Shown: positions 51,067-63,770, counted from the stretch's first letter. The stretch is DNA of 64,000 nucleotides from Serilophus lunatus (GCA_013399895.1 VXBA01002157.1:515456-579455), one strand, 5' to 3'. Notes: generated from the letters alone by a model not told the origin. Numbers and translations: made by a program.

Positions 51067-51096
51067 TTTTTTTTTTTTTTNNNNNNTTTTTTTTTT
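51067..51096. repeat. Poly-T tract with 6-base gap
   Basis: T-runs flank N at 51081-51086. Homopolymer length is unresolved. Confidence 0.95.
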
Positions 51097-52766
51097 AATA
51101 TGAGCAAGGTGGAAGAATGCAACTCACTTCATGCAGGCTCATCTATGTCTGACTGTTGGGAGAGGGAATAGAGTCAGATCTGCAAAAGTCACACACATGA
51201 AGGCATGTAAGTTATGATTCTTATGAGAGCTTATATGTTTAAATAATGCTTCTATTAATCTAACCCGCCTTTTCTTTTTTTTTTTTTTTCTTTTGCCTAT
51301 GGAGAGTTCAAATTCTATCATCAAATTCTACATCCAGAAAAAGCAACACTGAAGTAGCACATCTGCAGTCAAATGTTTTATGTTCTTAACACTTCCTTAT
51401 CATGTGCAAATGCTTCAAGAAAACACTTTAAAAATATACTCGGTTGAGTTGAAATAGCAACATATGATAATAACATAGAATATTGCCCTGGAGCTCTTGA
51501 AGTTCATTTATCAGGAATGAGAATATTGTCCTTTTGCTACAGAGAAAAACCCGAACTGTTGAGTGAACAAATGATCTGCCCCAGAGCACATGCAAGGCAA
51601 TAGTAAGACAGAAATACTATTTAAATCTGTTTCCGGGGATATGCTGATACACCCTGCTCCTTCTTCTCATTCTGAGATTTCAACCAACTTTGTGTCTGCT
51701 TTTCTGGGAGAAAGAGGAAATTAAGAATAGCATGTAACTTCACATGAGATAACTGAAAAAAACACCTTTTTTTGAAGCCTAAATTTGACACTGAAACAAA
51801 ACAAAGCTGTTGCAGAAAACACATATTTAGAGTCCATCTCCTAAAATGACTGTGTGAACTTCTCTTCCTCTTTTGGTGAACTAAATGGAACTATCCAAAT
51901 GTGAGGAAGGTCATGAATATACAGAAGAGAATAAAAATTAGAGAAAACTGAAACACAACAGAATTTTGTTGAACCAGAACAAAAAAAATCACTGTGACAT
52001 AAAAGAGTATTTATAGAGTGAGTAGCTGTAAAGAACAGCAAATATACTCATGATTTCAGGCTTATCAGAATAGGAACCATAAATTGATAGAGGAAAGTTC
52101 AGGCTATTTTAAGAAAAATCACTTATATTCTGTGGATCACTTTTTCATTACCAAAGTGCTTCCTCACAAAAATATTTTCATTTTATTTACTACTTTTCAA
52201 AAATAACCAGTAATAATCAGTGTGAATAGACACTTCCAAAGGAAAAATATATTAAAAAGATTTTTTTGGGAAGAAGGTTTTATTCCTCTGAAAATGAAGT
52301 AGTAGCAGAGCCTTTTTTTTTATTCCAGCTCCACCTGATGGCTCATATCTAACTAGCTAATTAATTAACTCTACCTGGTTGCTAATTAAACAGTTGGAGA
52401 AATGGCTTTGAAATAGAAATTTCTTCAAAAAGATTAAAGGAAAATATAGTAGCTGAATTGTAAAGTATTATTGGAATGCTGGGCAGTTAAGACACAGTCC
52501 TCTGGTACATTTCTTTGTGTGAGCAGGTGTTATGTGACCTACAATCACAGTTATACTCATTACAGTTATTACAAAATGCAGAAGTTATGAGCCATTACGC
52601 AGCAGACAGAAAAATTAACTTCATTATTTAAAATGCTTGTGGCTTTCGTGACAACTTGGATGTGACTTTTAGAATCATAAGATTGGGCTAAGTATCAGAT
52701 CCAGTCAAGCAGTTGCTAGTGAATACTTTGTCAAAAATACTTTAGGTGTTTTCTCACCATCTCAGC
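51097..52766. other. Unique non-coding DNA
   Basis: No gene or element is recognised; a T-run lies near 51276-51289. AT-rich throughout. Confidence 0.5.
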
Positions 52767-53757
52767 TGTGGGTTGACAGTGTGGAATTGTCTGAAGGGCA
52801 GACTGTCAAGAACTGATACTTTAAAAATTTGCTTTGACATCGTCCCACCCTTGCTATCTCTTTTAGGCACCTGAAAGACTATGTGTGGCTGTTCATGTGC
52901 ACAACCAGCAAAAGACCCTATAAGACAGCAGGCAAACCCGCTTGCTGTTGGGGGAGAGAAAAGGGGGAAAGACAGACCTTGCAGGGTCTCTCCGTTCGAG
53001 AAAACTGCCATCATCTCATTGATCCCCTCTGTCCCCTCACTTTCTCACTCTTTGCCGCCATGAGCTGCTGCAAAACTGTTCGGAGGTACTGCGCAACAGG
53101 ACCGCGGAGAGCAGATGTCATTGACGCACGCAAGAGCTGTGAGACCGTAACAGCACGTTCAGAGCTGGGAGCGCAGCAGGAGCCATCCTGGCCACATGGT
53201 TTAGCTGGAGCATGTACTCTCGGCCTCTGCGCCCTGTGGGCTGCATAGCCCGGCAGGGGGGCTTGCCTGGCAGGGGTGCTTTCCTGCCATGAGCTCAGAG
53301 AAGTGGAGAACAAATTGGGAGCGGAGACCTCTCCGAACGCAGGCCCCCTCTGACGACACGAGTCACCACCCTTCGCATGGCTGCAGAAGGACGCCTTCCA
53401 GCTAAAATCAGCCGCGCTGCCCAGCAGAGCCCGGAGCCAGAACAGGGCACATGCGAGCCTGTATGGCAGCTGGAACTTATTCTAGTTATTCACTTATTCA
53501 CTGCCTTCCAGTGAACCCACACAGCCGTCCGATCCGTGATCAACACTGAAACACAGTGGTAAAGCTTTCCTACGCTTAAAGTAACCTTAGTTTTTTTCCA
53601 GCTTTTCTTTACCTTTCTCTCTCTGTTTTAGGCCTTCAGCTAAATCAATAAATTCCTTTTAACATTTTAAAACTTAACATCTAGTCTCGTTTGTACTTCA
53701 ATTTTGCATATGAGAATTTAATAAAAACCTCAATTACAAATCAGGAAGTTTGTAACA
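52767..53757 (+). mobile_element. GC-rich LTR-like block
   Basis: The block starts TGTGGGTTGACAGTG, has a TATA-like CCTATAAGA at about 52916-52924 and a CpG-rich centre (about 52960-53560). It ends with a pyrimidine-rich stretch, CAATAAATTCC near 53649, a second AATAAA near 53721 and GTTTGTAACA. This order (U3, TATA, GC-rich leader, polyadenylation signals) fits a bird LTR, and the CAATAAATTCCTTTTAAC type end is familiar from passerine LTRs. I found no target-site duplication, and the long TATA-to-AATAAA distance is unusual. A lncRNA or an unlisted repeat is possible. Overlapping frames of 100-121 codons are not credible. Confidence 0.4.
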
Positions 53758-53782
53758 CAGAAGTCAAAGGCTTTTTTACTAC

Positions 53783-54747
53783 ATTGAATGGAGCTACATT
53801 TGCCAACAACCAGTCACTGGGGAGGTTCAAGTCTGGAGCCAGTTTTGTTTAATATATTTATCAGTGATCTGGATTCAGGAGTTGAATGCACCATTAGCGA
53901 GCTTGCTGATGATACAGACTAAAAGGTGCTGTGAACTCTTTTGAGGGACAAGAGGTCTTACAGAGTGATCTGAATAGATTGGGGTACTGGGCTGCAATTA
54001 ATGGGATGAAATTTAACGGGTTCATATGCTGGATTCTGCATCTAGGATGAACACTGGGTTTAAGTATACATATGGAGAGAGGCCGTGAAGAAAGAGATCT
54101 GAGGGTGCTGGCCAACAGCAGGCTCAATGTGAGTGAGCAGTGAGACCTGGCAGCCCAAAGGGTAATCCCTATCCTGGGGTGCATCGAACATAGCTGGTCA
54201 AAAGAGGTGATTGTCCTGGTTCTAGTCATCATAGGCACAGCCTCAACTGAAGTGCTGTGTACAGTTCTGGGCCTCATAATTTAAGGATATGGAGGTCTTT
54301 GAATGTGTCCGGGGTAGTGCAAGAAAGCTGGTACAAGGGCTGGAAAGTGTGCCCTGTGAGGAGCAGCTGATGCTTTGGGCTTAGACTTGTTTGGAGTGAA
54401 GGAGTCTGAAGGATGACCTCATTTCTCTCTCTAGTTTCTTCAGGACATGAAGCAGAAAGGGAGTTGATAGTCTCTTCTCCCTGGTACACAGTGATAGGAA
54501 GAATCAAAATAGTTCAAATCTATACTAGGGAAGGTTCAGATTGGACATTAAGGAAGCCTTTCTTTACCAAGGGATTGGTCAAACACAGGAAGAGGCTCTC
54601 TAGAGAGGTGATCAATTCCCCAATCCTGTCAGTGTTTAAGAGGCATTTAGACAACATCCTTAATAACTTGCTTTAATTTTTTGTCAGCCTTGAACTGACC
54701 ATGCAATTGGACTAGATGATCTTTAAGGTCCCTTCCAATGACAAATT
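53783..54747 (+). mobile_element. CR1 LINE, 5'-truncated
   Basis: The copy begins within the reverse transcriptase (TGAATGGAGCTACATTTG) and keeps the LADD version of the active-site motif (codons at 53908-53913) followed at once by frame breaks. It continues through the C-terminal region to a recognisable end (VFKRHLDNILNNLL), then the 3' untranslated GGACTAGATGATCTTTAAGG and CCTTCCAATGACAAATT. Numerous stops and indels show that it is dead. It is better preserved in length than the other copies, with no obvious large internal deletion. Its tail passes directly into the ATTCT array. Confidence 0.9.
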
Positions 54748-55437
54748 ATTCTATTCTATTCTATTCTATTCTATTCTATTCTATTCTATTCTATTCTATT
54801 CTATTCTATTCTATTCTATTCTATTCTATTCTATTCTATTCTATTCTATTCTATTCTATTCTATTCTATTCTATTCTATTCTATTCTATTCTATTCTATT
54901 CTATTCTATTCTATTCTATTCTATTCTATTCTATTCTATTCTATTCTATTCTATTCTATTCTATTCTATTCTATTCTATTCTATTCTATTCTATTCTATT
55001 CTATTCTATTCTATTCTATTCTATTCTATTCTATTCTATTCTATTCTATTCTATTCTATTCTATTCTATTCTATTCTATTCTATTCTATTCTATTCTATT
55101 CTATTCTATTCTATTCTATTCTATTCTATTCTATTCTATTCTATTCTATTCTATTCTATTCTATTCTATTCTATTCTATTCTATTCTATTCTATTCTATT
55201 CTATTCTATTCTATTCTATTCTATTCTATTCTATTCTATTCTATTCTATTCTATTCTATTCTATTCTATTCTATTCTATTCTATTCTATTCTATTCTATT
55301 CTATTCTATTCTATTCTATTCTATTCTATTCTATTCTATTCTATTCTATTCTATTCTATTCTATTCTATTCTATTCTATTCTATTCTATTCTATTCTATT
55401 CTATTCTATTCTATTCTATTCTATTCTATTCTATTCT
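54748..55437. repeat. (ATTCT)138 perfect microsatellite
   Basis: 690 bp of uninterrupted ATTCT, 138 copies, with no visible substitution. It grows straight out of the tail of the CR1 copy ending at 54747, whose normal tail is an octamer (ATTCTATG). The array leaves all three frames open on the plus strand, producing repeated YSILF frames of 233-263 codons that are artefacts. ATTCT arrays are known as easily unwound DNA in other genomes. Confidence 0.98.
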
Positions 55438-56350
55438 AAATTTTTCTTACCAATGCATTATATTGCAGTCTTTTCTCATAGTAGACAGAAGCAGCAGTAA
55501 GCAATAGTCCAAAAACATGATTATCTTGGTGAATATGACAACTAAACCTATGTGTAACCCTCCTGTTTTAAAGGATTTTTTCTTTACAGGATCTTGTGAA
55601 GCCACTTTTAGAAAAAAACTTCAGTCTTTTACCCACATTCTAATTTTTACAGTCTGTTGCATTAAGTGGGACTAAGGAAGATATAATGTAATTTTACTTG
55701 CTTTCATTGGTTTTGAATATCTGCCCTTTAGATGGCTTAAACTGAATATTATGTATTTCTCTAGATTCATATCAGGTATCTGTTAGATCTGCAAAACAGA
55801 GATGCATGTTAAGCAAGGTTAGCTATGAAACATATGTGAGAGTGTCTTCATGCATGAATTACAATATTATTAAGAGGAGTCCTGTTACAGTCATATAATA
55901 TTGAATGCTGCTTTGGCTAGTAGTCAGGAATTCCTGGAGAATGCAGTTACAGCTCTCTCCTACTGCTTCTAGTTATCAGCAAAAACCACCTGGAGAGTTT
56001 TTTTCTTGAGCCTTTTTTTCTGAGCTGAAAAAGGTTTCATACAATGTTTAACTAGAAAGAAGATCAGATCATTTTAAATGAACCAGGCTTGGGGTGCCTT
56101 TCATTGCTCCTTCAAAACTCTCCTATGTAGCTCTGCTGGTTCTGCAATTAAATGCCGTGGCATCCTGGTTTCAGGGATAGCTGCCACACGTCGTGCTGTG
56201 GTCATAGTCACTGTTATGCTCAGATCCTAAGCCGAGATTTTTAAGGATGTTTTAAAGTTTTTCCAGTAGATGTTGCAATGCCTAGTTGACTTCTTTACTG
56301 GGACTCATCATGAGTCCTTGACTACGTATATTATAATATGTAGATGTGTA
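55438..56350. other. Unique non-coding DNA
   Basis: Nothing recognised between the microsatellite and the SINE. Confidence 0.55.
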
Positions 56351-56486
56351 GAACCCTGAGATTACCTAAGCTGGTTACAGCGTGGTGCTTACTAATGGCA
56401 TGGTTGTGGGTTTGATCCTCATATGGGCCATTCACTTAAGAGTTGGACTCAATGATCCCTTCCAACTCAGAATATTCTGTGACTCT
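56351..56486 (+). mobile_element. tRNA-Ile-derived SINE (TguSINE1-like)
   Basis: The 5' part (about 56357-56430) matches a tRNA-Ile gene: AAGCTGGTTACAGCGTGGTG, then GGTTGTGGGTTTGATCCTCA and TATGGGCCA. The internal B box reads GGTTTGATCC (56409-56418) in place of GGTTCGATCC, a CpG decay change, and the A-box region is also altered. It is followed by a CR1-type 3' end: GAGTTGGACTCAATGATCCC, TTCCAACTC and a degenerate tail ATTCTGTGACTCTG. This tRNA-Ile plus CR1 structure is that of TguSINE1, a SINE described from passerine birds, which relies on CR1 machinery for mobilisation. As a tRNA it is non-functional: the arms no longer pair properly and it is fused to the LINE tail. Confidence 0.85.
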
Positions 56487-59319
56487 GCATAACTGAAGAT
56501 AGGCAAGAAAGATGATAGTGTCAATATAGAGTCAAAATTTCAAACAAACAGAAATTAAAAGCTATTGTGCCAATATAATGTCTTTTACTCTGCATGAACA
56601 CTTTAGCTATTTCACTAACAAATTCATCTCTTCCCATTTGGCCAGCACATCAGTGGTGTAATAGGCTGGATTTTACCTTTTGTTGGTAAAATCCTTTCAA
56701 TTTTAAAAAAGAAGTTTTTAAGGTCCTGATTCTTAAAAGTAAATGTGTAGAGACAAAATCTCTTAAAGATCTCAGGCTGGTCACTGAAATGTGGTTAAGG
56801 TTTAAAATAGTATCTGGGGACAGAATTCATCTTTCCAAAGCACCCTGGCTACTATCCTAAAAAGTAAACATGCCTGAATGTTGAAGATGGATGTGTAAGA
56901 CAGAAAAAATGCTGTATGAAAACTGTTCAATCTACTCATGCATTTCCCAAGATCCGGGGAGTGACAACTGAGTTGAAAGCTAGATTAAATGACAAAAGTC
57001 CTATTTCTGCACATAGGGAGGTGTACTGCTTTTAACTAAGCAGTGCATTTGCGGCCCATGTCTAGATAATGGCCCTTAGAAAAGGTGGGGTCCAGCACTC
57101 CTTTTGAAGCTATCTGCCAGGAAATCTGAGTACACACTAACAGCATTCACTTCTGCCCTAACCTTACAGTCTAGTAGTGGTGCTGTCGACCTGCTTTTAT
57201 GTAGGATCTATGCATCTGGAGCATTTACTTGGGAGGCAGGAGATCCAGTTTTACTTTTGGCTTCAGCCTGAGATGACGCTCTTACAGAGAGAGTCTTGGC
57301 TCTCCAGTCGGTCAGTTGTCAAAGGCTGAGCACAGCCATGACTAAATTTCATTAAAATGTCTGAACCATAGTTCATAAAAGTCAGAAGTGAAAACAGATG
57401 ATCATGAGGCTGGAGGAAAAATGCTAGGTCTCACTGATCTGAAAAAGGGAAAGATTGTACAGGTTATTATATATTCTTAAACACTAGATTTTTGGGATTA
57501 TACTTCCATCTGCAGTCATAGCGAAACTTCGACCTCCCTCCTCTCACACCAGTTGGTCACATTTGCAATCTTTGCAACTACCACAACTCCCAAATTTTCT
57601 TGGAGAGCATGAACTTTCCAGATGTGGCCCCTCCCTAGCAGATCCTCATCTTTCCTGGTAGCAGCTGAGGATGTGCTTTTATTGCCATTTGACATATCTG
57701 TCAGAGGCACTCTGGAGTTGGATCAGACCTTGGTCCATGCTGTCTATGGCTCTGCATCTGCTGGTACCTTGCACTCCAGAGAATTTGCTTGCTATACTCA
57801 CAAAAAACTCACTGTCACTTAAATTGTATGTATAAACTCCAATGTTATGTTTTCAACCAGTTCAGCAAGTTAAACTTAGTAACCAGATCAAGGAGAAAGT
57901 TAAGGTTTTACTATATCAAGTAAGCAAGAAAAGAAGCATAAAGATTACCACACTGAGTTAGTCTTGGACAACATCTCATTTGGAAAAAAGAAGGGGTTTT
58001 CAGCAATAGCAGTGTTGTAGATATCTTGGAAAACTCATTGAAACAGAAATTTCCCTTTTAAGATCAGGAGACACAACACCTCTTATTAAGAAGATAACCT
58101 CTTATTTAATTTATGTTCCTTTCTGGGACGTGAGAGTGACGAGAACTGCTTTAGCTCTAAGGAAGTGGAAACAAAGTCCTAAACATGTCCTGAATAGGAT
58201 CTTGAAGCATGGAAAATGCACAAAAAAATACAAATGAAACCAACTGCAACCTTTGCAAAGAAAAATAGCCAATCAAAATTATGCCATAAGATAAAAATAT
58301 TTCTATTTGTTGTGTAAGTTGTGGAACTATTTTAACCCTCCTACAAGTGAACAGCTGTATAATTGGTAACTTTATTAAACTTTTACATTTTTTCCTTTAA
58401 AAGCAGAAAACGAATATAAAAATGAGTCATATTTACTACTGAACAGTTATTTGCTTTAGGGGCAAAGGACTATAATAGGGCTTAAAGCTAAAGTAATGCT
58501 TTTCCTGAATTATGAAATAAAAATCCGTATCTTTATATACTGTTTAGAAGAGCATAAGAAACTGAACTGACAGCAAAATATTTATGAACATCTTTGTTTT
58601 TCCACACTACAGAAAGATATATTTGGCAACAGTGTAGGTCCTCTGATATTGTACCACCATTCTATAACTGACACAAGAAGAAACCTAGCAAAAGTGTTCT
58701 CATTTCAGATACTGAACTAAAGATGTTCACAGCCTTTAATCATGTTCACATGGAAGTTCACATGTATACAAATTAAAGGAATAGGAGTGAAAAGGTATGA
58801 ATTTATCATCTATATTCTATCTGCTCTTGCAAAGAATAAATGTACAGTAAGAATACACATCTTCTTACAATCTTCTGCTGTCTCTACATTTATTTTCTAC
58901 AGGCTTTTTTTCTTTAGCACAATATAGAGATCTCTTATCTCTCTAGGAAGAAAAAACTTAAAAAATGCAACCTGTACTCTGACATCCCATCAATGTTTCA
59001 GAATTTCATTGAAATCCTCATTAAGATAGCAAATGCCACTGTAAGTTAATTTACATCAGAACATACCATTGAGAAATTTAAAGGGGCAAGCTGCTCTTCT
59101 AGTTGGTGAAAACATCTTCAAACCTTGGAATTATGATGGAAAAATCAACACTTCATTAGTTTTGAAATCCCTTCTCCAGCCACCTTCCAGATCAAGTGCT
59201 GAATTCTCCAGCCATGTAGCAGCTAAACAGATGGGGAGATGCAAATTTTGGAGCTGGACGTCCATTTCATTTTTTTGTCTCCTATTCCTTTCCTCTTTGC
59301 TTTGTTTGTCTTTTGTTTG

Positions 59320-59354
59320 TTTTTTTTTTTTATGCTTTTTTTTTTTTTTTTTTT
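59320..59354. repeat. Poly-T tracts
   Basis: T12 and T19 runs separated by four bases. Confidence 0.9.
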
Positions 59355-61019
59355 CCCCGAATGTATTTGCCTTATAGGGACTATGCTTTTTCCCCCAGGC
59401 ATCAGCTTTTATTAACAGTACTGTGCAGGTTTGGAAAACAGGGTCCTTACACTGTTTCTATAAACTGCTTGGGAATTCCTTGGGGGGCCTCATAAGTAAT
59501 GACTTGGCTAGATCTTGCTTAGCTAATGAATTCTTTCCAGATTACAGCCCAACACATCTATCTCAGTGTTTCCTTATTAGTTTAAGGCTGTGCATAAGAA
59601 GCTGTCAAGCATACTAAGAGGGCTGGTGAGGACTGCAGGTTACAAGCTGTCGTGCTGAGATCTCCATGAAGTGTTTGAATCACTCTTTCTCCAACACTCA
59701 AAGTACTGGAGGGAAGAGGGAGATTCTTGGACCCTTGATGCACACATTTGACTGGAATCTGCCCCATCTTTGTGGCAAACCACATTTGGGGATGCTTGCC
59801 CTTTTCTGGAGAGAAACCACACTGTTATACATTCAATGTTTGTACTACTAGTGCCCATTTTTTCTTTTAGAAGTGATTTCCCCTTTTCTTTAAGGGCTTT
59901 GTAATAAGGTAGGCAAAACATTAGAATGCAGTTAGGGTGAAGGATGACCTTAAACTCTTTCTTTCAACAGATGCATTTCCATTGGCTTTAATTATTAGTT
60001 CAAACACTAATGCATGGGGGTGTGTGGGGGGAATGATGAAAAGCAAAGCTGTTCACAGATTTACCTTTAATATACTATAGATTTCCATGGATTTTACTAC
60101 TCTTCTTTATAATTATTTTTTTTACCACTTTGAAAACCTTCATAGGCTTCACTTCAAATATATTTATGGTAGCCCCTCTGATGACCTCAAGCAGGTTAAT
60201 CTGGTGATGCATATTATATAATGTGATTATAGACAGTAAAACCAGGCTAATAAGGTACAAAGCGTGGAGTTCTTCAGTGGCTTTGATGTGTATCTTTCAA
60301 TTTTCACTCTTGCCTGTAAAAAGCAATAAAACTCCTCTCAGTTTCAGCAGTGCTCGTACTCCTGGTTTCACATTGCTGTGTTATTCCAGGCTGACATGCA
60401 CTGTACCTGTCTTGTTTCTTGCAGGCATGTCCCTTTGGTCTTTTCAAAGTTATGAATACTTGAGATACTCCTACAAATTACTGTGCTGATTAAAAATCCT
60501 TGATCATATCATCTTTCAGCTTTTAAATGCACTGTCAAACAATAGAATCAGAAATATGGGGCGGCTGCAGTTATTTCATATTAATGCTTCAAGTTCAAAC
60601 AAAGTGTCAAGATGACTAAGTACAAGGGATTTTCAGAATGCTTTAATGTTGCCTCATTTCAAATCACTTCATAAGCAGTTTGGTAATGAGCTCAATAAAT
60701 TCTACTGGAAAAAAATATGCTCGCTATCAAAAAAAAAAGTAGGTTGCTATTTTATAATTAGCCCTCTGGGCTTGTGGGAAGGAGCCTTTTTCCTGTTTGA
60801 AATCCACTTTGTTAGTGCTGTGATGTGGAGATGGCTAAATGAGTATGAAATATTGTAATTAAGTACATCACAAGTTGTTTATCTTATCAGCTGTGTTTTT
60901 CTTTAATGGATAGCTTGTTGACCACTGGTGTATCATCACTATTTTACTCTGCTTTGCCAATGTAATAGACAGAGGTTTACCAGACTCTGCAGAAGACAGC
61001 AAACAAACATAACTGAAGT

Positions 61020-61122
61020 CTAGTAGTTTTGGGTTTTGGAGTTTTATTGGGTTGTGTTTTTTTCTGGAGTTTTGTGGTTTGTTTTGTGGGGTTTTTTTTG
61101 TTGTTTTTTTTTTCTTTTAATG
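61020..61122. repeat. GT-rich low-complexity tract
   Basis: About 100 bases almost wholly G and T on the plus strand with T-runs at the right end. The 94-codon minus-strand frame across it (K/N/P/T-rich) is an artefact of composition. Confidence 0.8.
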
Positions 61123-61847
61123 GAGCAGGTATATTTCCATTTACTCTGACCTGTTTATTCACCAGATAAATTGAGTTTCTGAAACCTCTAAATCGGATGA
61201 ACAAGTGGTCCATGGAGTCTTTGGGACTGTGTGGTGGGTCTCTGCACATTCTGCTGAGCATCCTGCCTGTTAATGACAGAAGCAGGAAACCAGTCTGACT
61301 GCTTTAGTATTTGATGAAGGCATGACTCCCCCTTGCCATCTGCTGTTATTCTAGTATGATAATCTTCTGACCTCCTAAATTTCTTACATTAACTCAACCA
61401 GCTAGGATTGATGCAGCTCATAACACTCTTATCTATAATGACAGTGTGTTTCTTGCAAGGATGTCTTGAAATGTTTGTCTAGGAGTCTGCATCCTGCCAC
61501 TGTGATTGAGTCAAGTGGTTAAGATTGCTTGTGTGGTTTAAACAGACTCCATACAACTTCGTTCTTCTGAGTAAGGGTACTAGTTTGTCTCTGCACAGGT
61601 CTTCAACCAAGAGGTGTTTATAATGTTTTACTGTATTTCCTCACAGTTGTCCTGACTTTACAGAGATCTTGTTTACAATGGGCAGTAAAATATGTTGCTG
61701 AGCATTTCAAGCTTTTGCTGAACAGCTTCTCACCCGATTATGAAGCTTTATAGGTGAATCAGCATGGCTCCGCACTTGGACTAATTTGTACCTCTGAAAG
61801 GTAACTTCCTATCTCTGCCCACTACTGAACTCAGCCATTTACTCAGA

Positions 61848-62085
61848 ATCACAGAATCTGCTGAATTGGAAGGAACCCACAAGGATCATTGAGTCCAACC
61901 CTTAGCCCTGCATAGGACCATCCTGAAGAGTCACAACATGTGCCTGAGAGTATTGTTCAAATGCTTCTTGAACTCAGTCAGTGATTAGGGGCAAGTAAAA
62001 TTCAATACACTCTACTCTTCACATACATTGCAGGAAAAAGCCCATCCTGATGACAGATGATCCACTCCTGTGTCAAGGCATAAGA
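61848..62085 (-). mobile_element. CR1 LINE 3'-end fragment
   Basis: Plus-strand AGAATCACAGAATCTGCTGA, then AATTGGAAGGAACCCACAAG, GATCATTGAGTCCAACC and ATGTGCCTGAGAGTATTGT are the reverse complement of a CR1 3' region of a subfamily different from the copies around 50 kb. Similarity is clear to about 61985 and weak to about 62085. Confidence 0.85.
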
Positions 62086-62152
62086 TCTTCTAGATTCATC
62101 TCCTTGCCAAAAATAAAGTTAGTTATAGCTCAAATACTACACACAAACATTT

Positions 62153-62250
62153 CTCTAACTTTTTGTTAAAGCCCTGCATGATAGAAATTCCACAACCTGT
62201 CTTAGGTAATGTATTTCTTCAATCAACTACCCTTGCTGCTTTTACCTGTC
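62153..62250 (-). mobile_element. Ancient CR1-type fragment (tentative)
   Basis: AGAAATTCCACAACCTGTCT, then AGGTAATGTATTTCTTCAATC and a CTACCCTTGCTGC stretch resemble the reverse complement of old amniote CR1/L3-type 3' regions. The copy is strongly diverged, and it lies about 70 bp from a younger CR1 end in the same orientation. Confidence 0.45.
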
Positions 62251-63770
62251 CTTAGCTTTTTATAATAGTAAGTACTTTAACTGCTGGCAGAACTATTCAG
62301 ACAGTTGAAGACTCCCACCACTATAATTGGTGATGACTTTCTGTGTCAGTAAACTTCAGTAGATGATTTTGAAATGTATTACATAGGTTTTTTTAAAGAT
62401 TTGTTTTACTGCTTCCATATTCAGTGGCCATTAATTTAATTGATTGACAGCCCTGCCTTGAGATGCTGCAAGGTAAAAAAGGAAGCAAGAATGAACTGTA
62501 CCTATAATTAGACTGCATAATTTGGGTAGCTCTCTCTCTCTGATATTGCTTAACAAAGTAATACACTCTGACTTTCTTAGAGCTCTGAGTGCACCCTCAG
62601 GCTGTAGCTGCTCTGACCAGTCCCTAAGCTTCTTTCCTGTAATCTTTCTTTATAAGCTTTCTTCTCCTCCTACTCCCTGTGTTATCCACAAAAATATCTT
62701 CATCTCCATTCTGAAGCATAATGTGACTCCCTAGGTCATAATTGAGATATTTACAAATGAATTTTCTTTATCCTGAGATGGTCATCATTCCCTTTATAGC
62801 AGTTGAAGAAAAATAAGCATGGCAAGAAGGTTGTTTTATCTTGTTTCCTAAATTAAATTAAGTGCTCTAGTTGGTCACCTGTTCTTCCTCAATGAGTATA
62901 CAAGGAATCAAAAGGGTCTAACTTAACCTTAGACAACTAATCTTTTGACATCTTTAGGAATATTCAGTAATCTAAACACCTCTAGAAATGTTTAGTAATC
63001 TAAACACATGTTTAAATGTCACTTCAAATGTACTAATATATCTGACAGCTTTATGGAACTGATAGAAATGACCTACAGAATACTCTTGATCTTTTAAAAT
63101 ATCATCTGGAAGCTGGATTAGCTACACTGTGGTATGTGAAAAGGCATTTTCTAGGCACCTTGATGCCATAATGGGGAAATGTTCAGCTCCACATTAAAGC
63201 ACAGCAGGTACGGGTTTATACATGGGGGTCTGCATGCACTCACAAATACCTGAACCATCTTTACAGAAAATTGAAAGATAGGCAGATTGATCACTGAGAC
63301 CCCCAGTACAATTCAGATTGCTCTGAACTAGACACCAGAAGTGAAATTTGGAATCTTAATGTCTCTAGTAATATTTTATCAGATCTCCCTTGCAATCTAT
63401 TACACTTCAAAGGAGAAGCCACAAGTTCACACACAGAGCTCCTTTGCTGGGAGAATTTTCAAATTTGAAGGTGCAACAGCAACTTGATTTGATTCCTTTA
63501 TGTAGTGCGGATAATACAAAGAAACTAAATCTCATGAGGTTTCTGAATTTTTTCATCTAAACGTGGGCATATCATTATTCAGTACTATGGATAAGTAACT
63601 TACCTACTTCATTGAAATCCCCCGAAATAAATGGTTCCATTAGTCAGTTAGTTGCTATGATGTTACAGACTAGGATCCTTGTTGAGCATATATTTCTTTT
63701 TTATTTTTTTTCCTGAGACATTTATATATTCCAAATCCCTTTGAATATGAAAGTTTTTGATTATGAATAT
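62251..63770. other. Unique non-coding DNA
   Basis: No gene or element recognised apart from an imperfect tandem duplication at 62951-63008 and a short CT run at 62531-62541. Confidence 0.5.
62951..63008. repeat. Imperfect 28-30-bp tandem duplication
   Basis: AGTAATCTAAACAC recurs exactly 28 bases apart (62966-62979 and 62994-63007) within two diverged adjacent units. Confidence 0.8.

Larger units (their letters stand above)
56487..61847. other. Unique non-coding DNA
   Basis: No gene is recognised in 5.4 kb. Open frames of up to 102 codons include low-complexity phenylalanine runs encoded by T-tracts (59320-59354). A GT-rich tract lies at 61020-61122. Confidence 0.5.

Noticed and set aside
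54716..55507. Plus-strand open frames of 233 and 263 codons
   Set aside because: They are translations of the ATTCT array (repeated YSILF) and carry no protein information.
56357..56430. Functional tRNA-Ile gene
   Set aside because: The arms no longer pair well, the B box is mutated, and the sequence continues into a CR1-type tail, so it is a SINE.
57516..57822. Overlapping frames on both strands, possible small gene
   Set aside because: Both are about 65 codons, unlike any family I know, and lack supporting signals.
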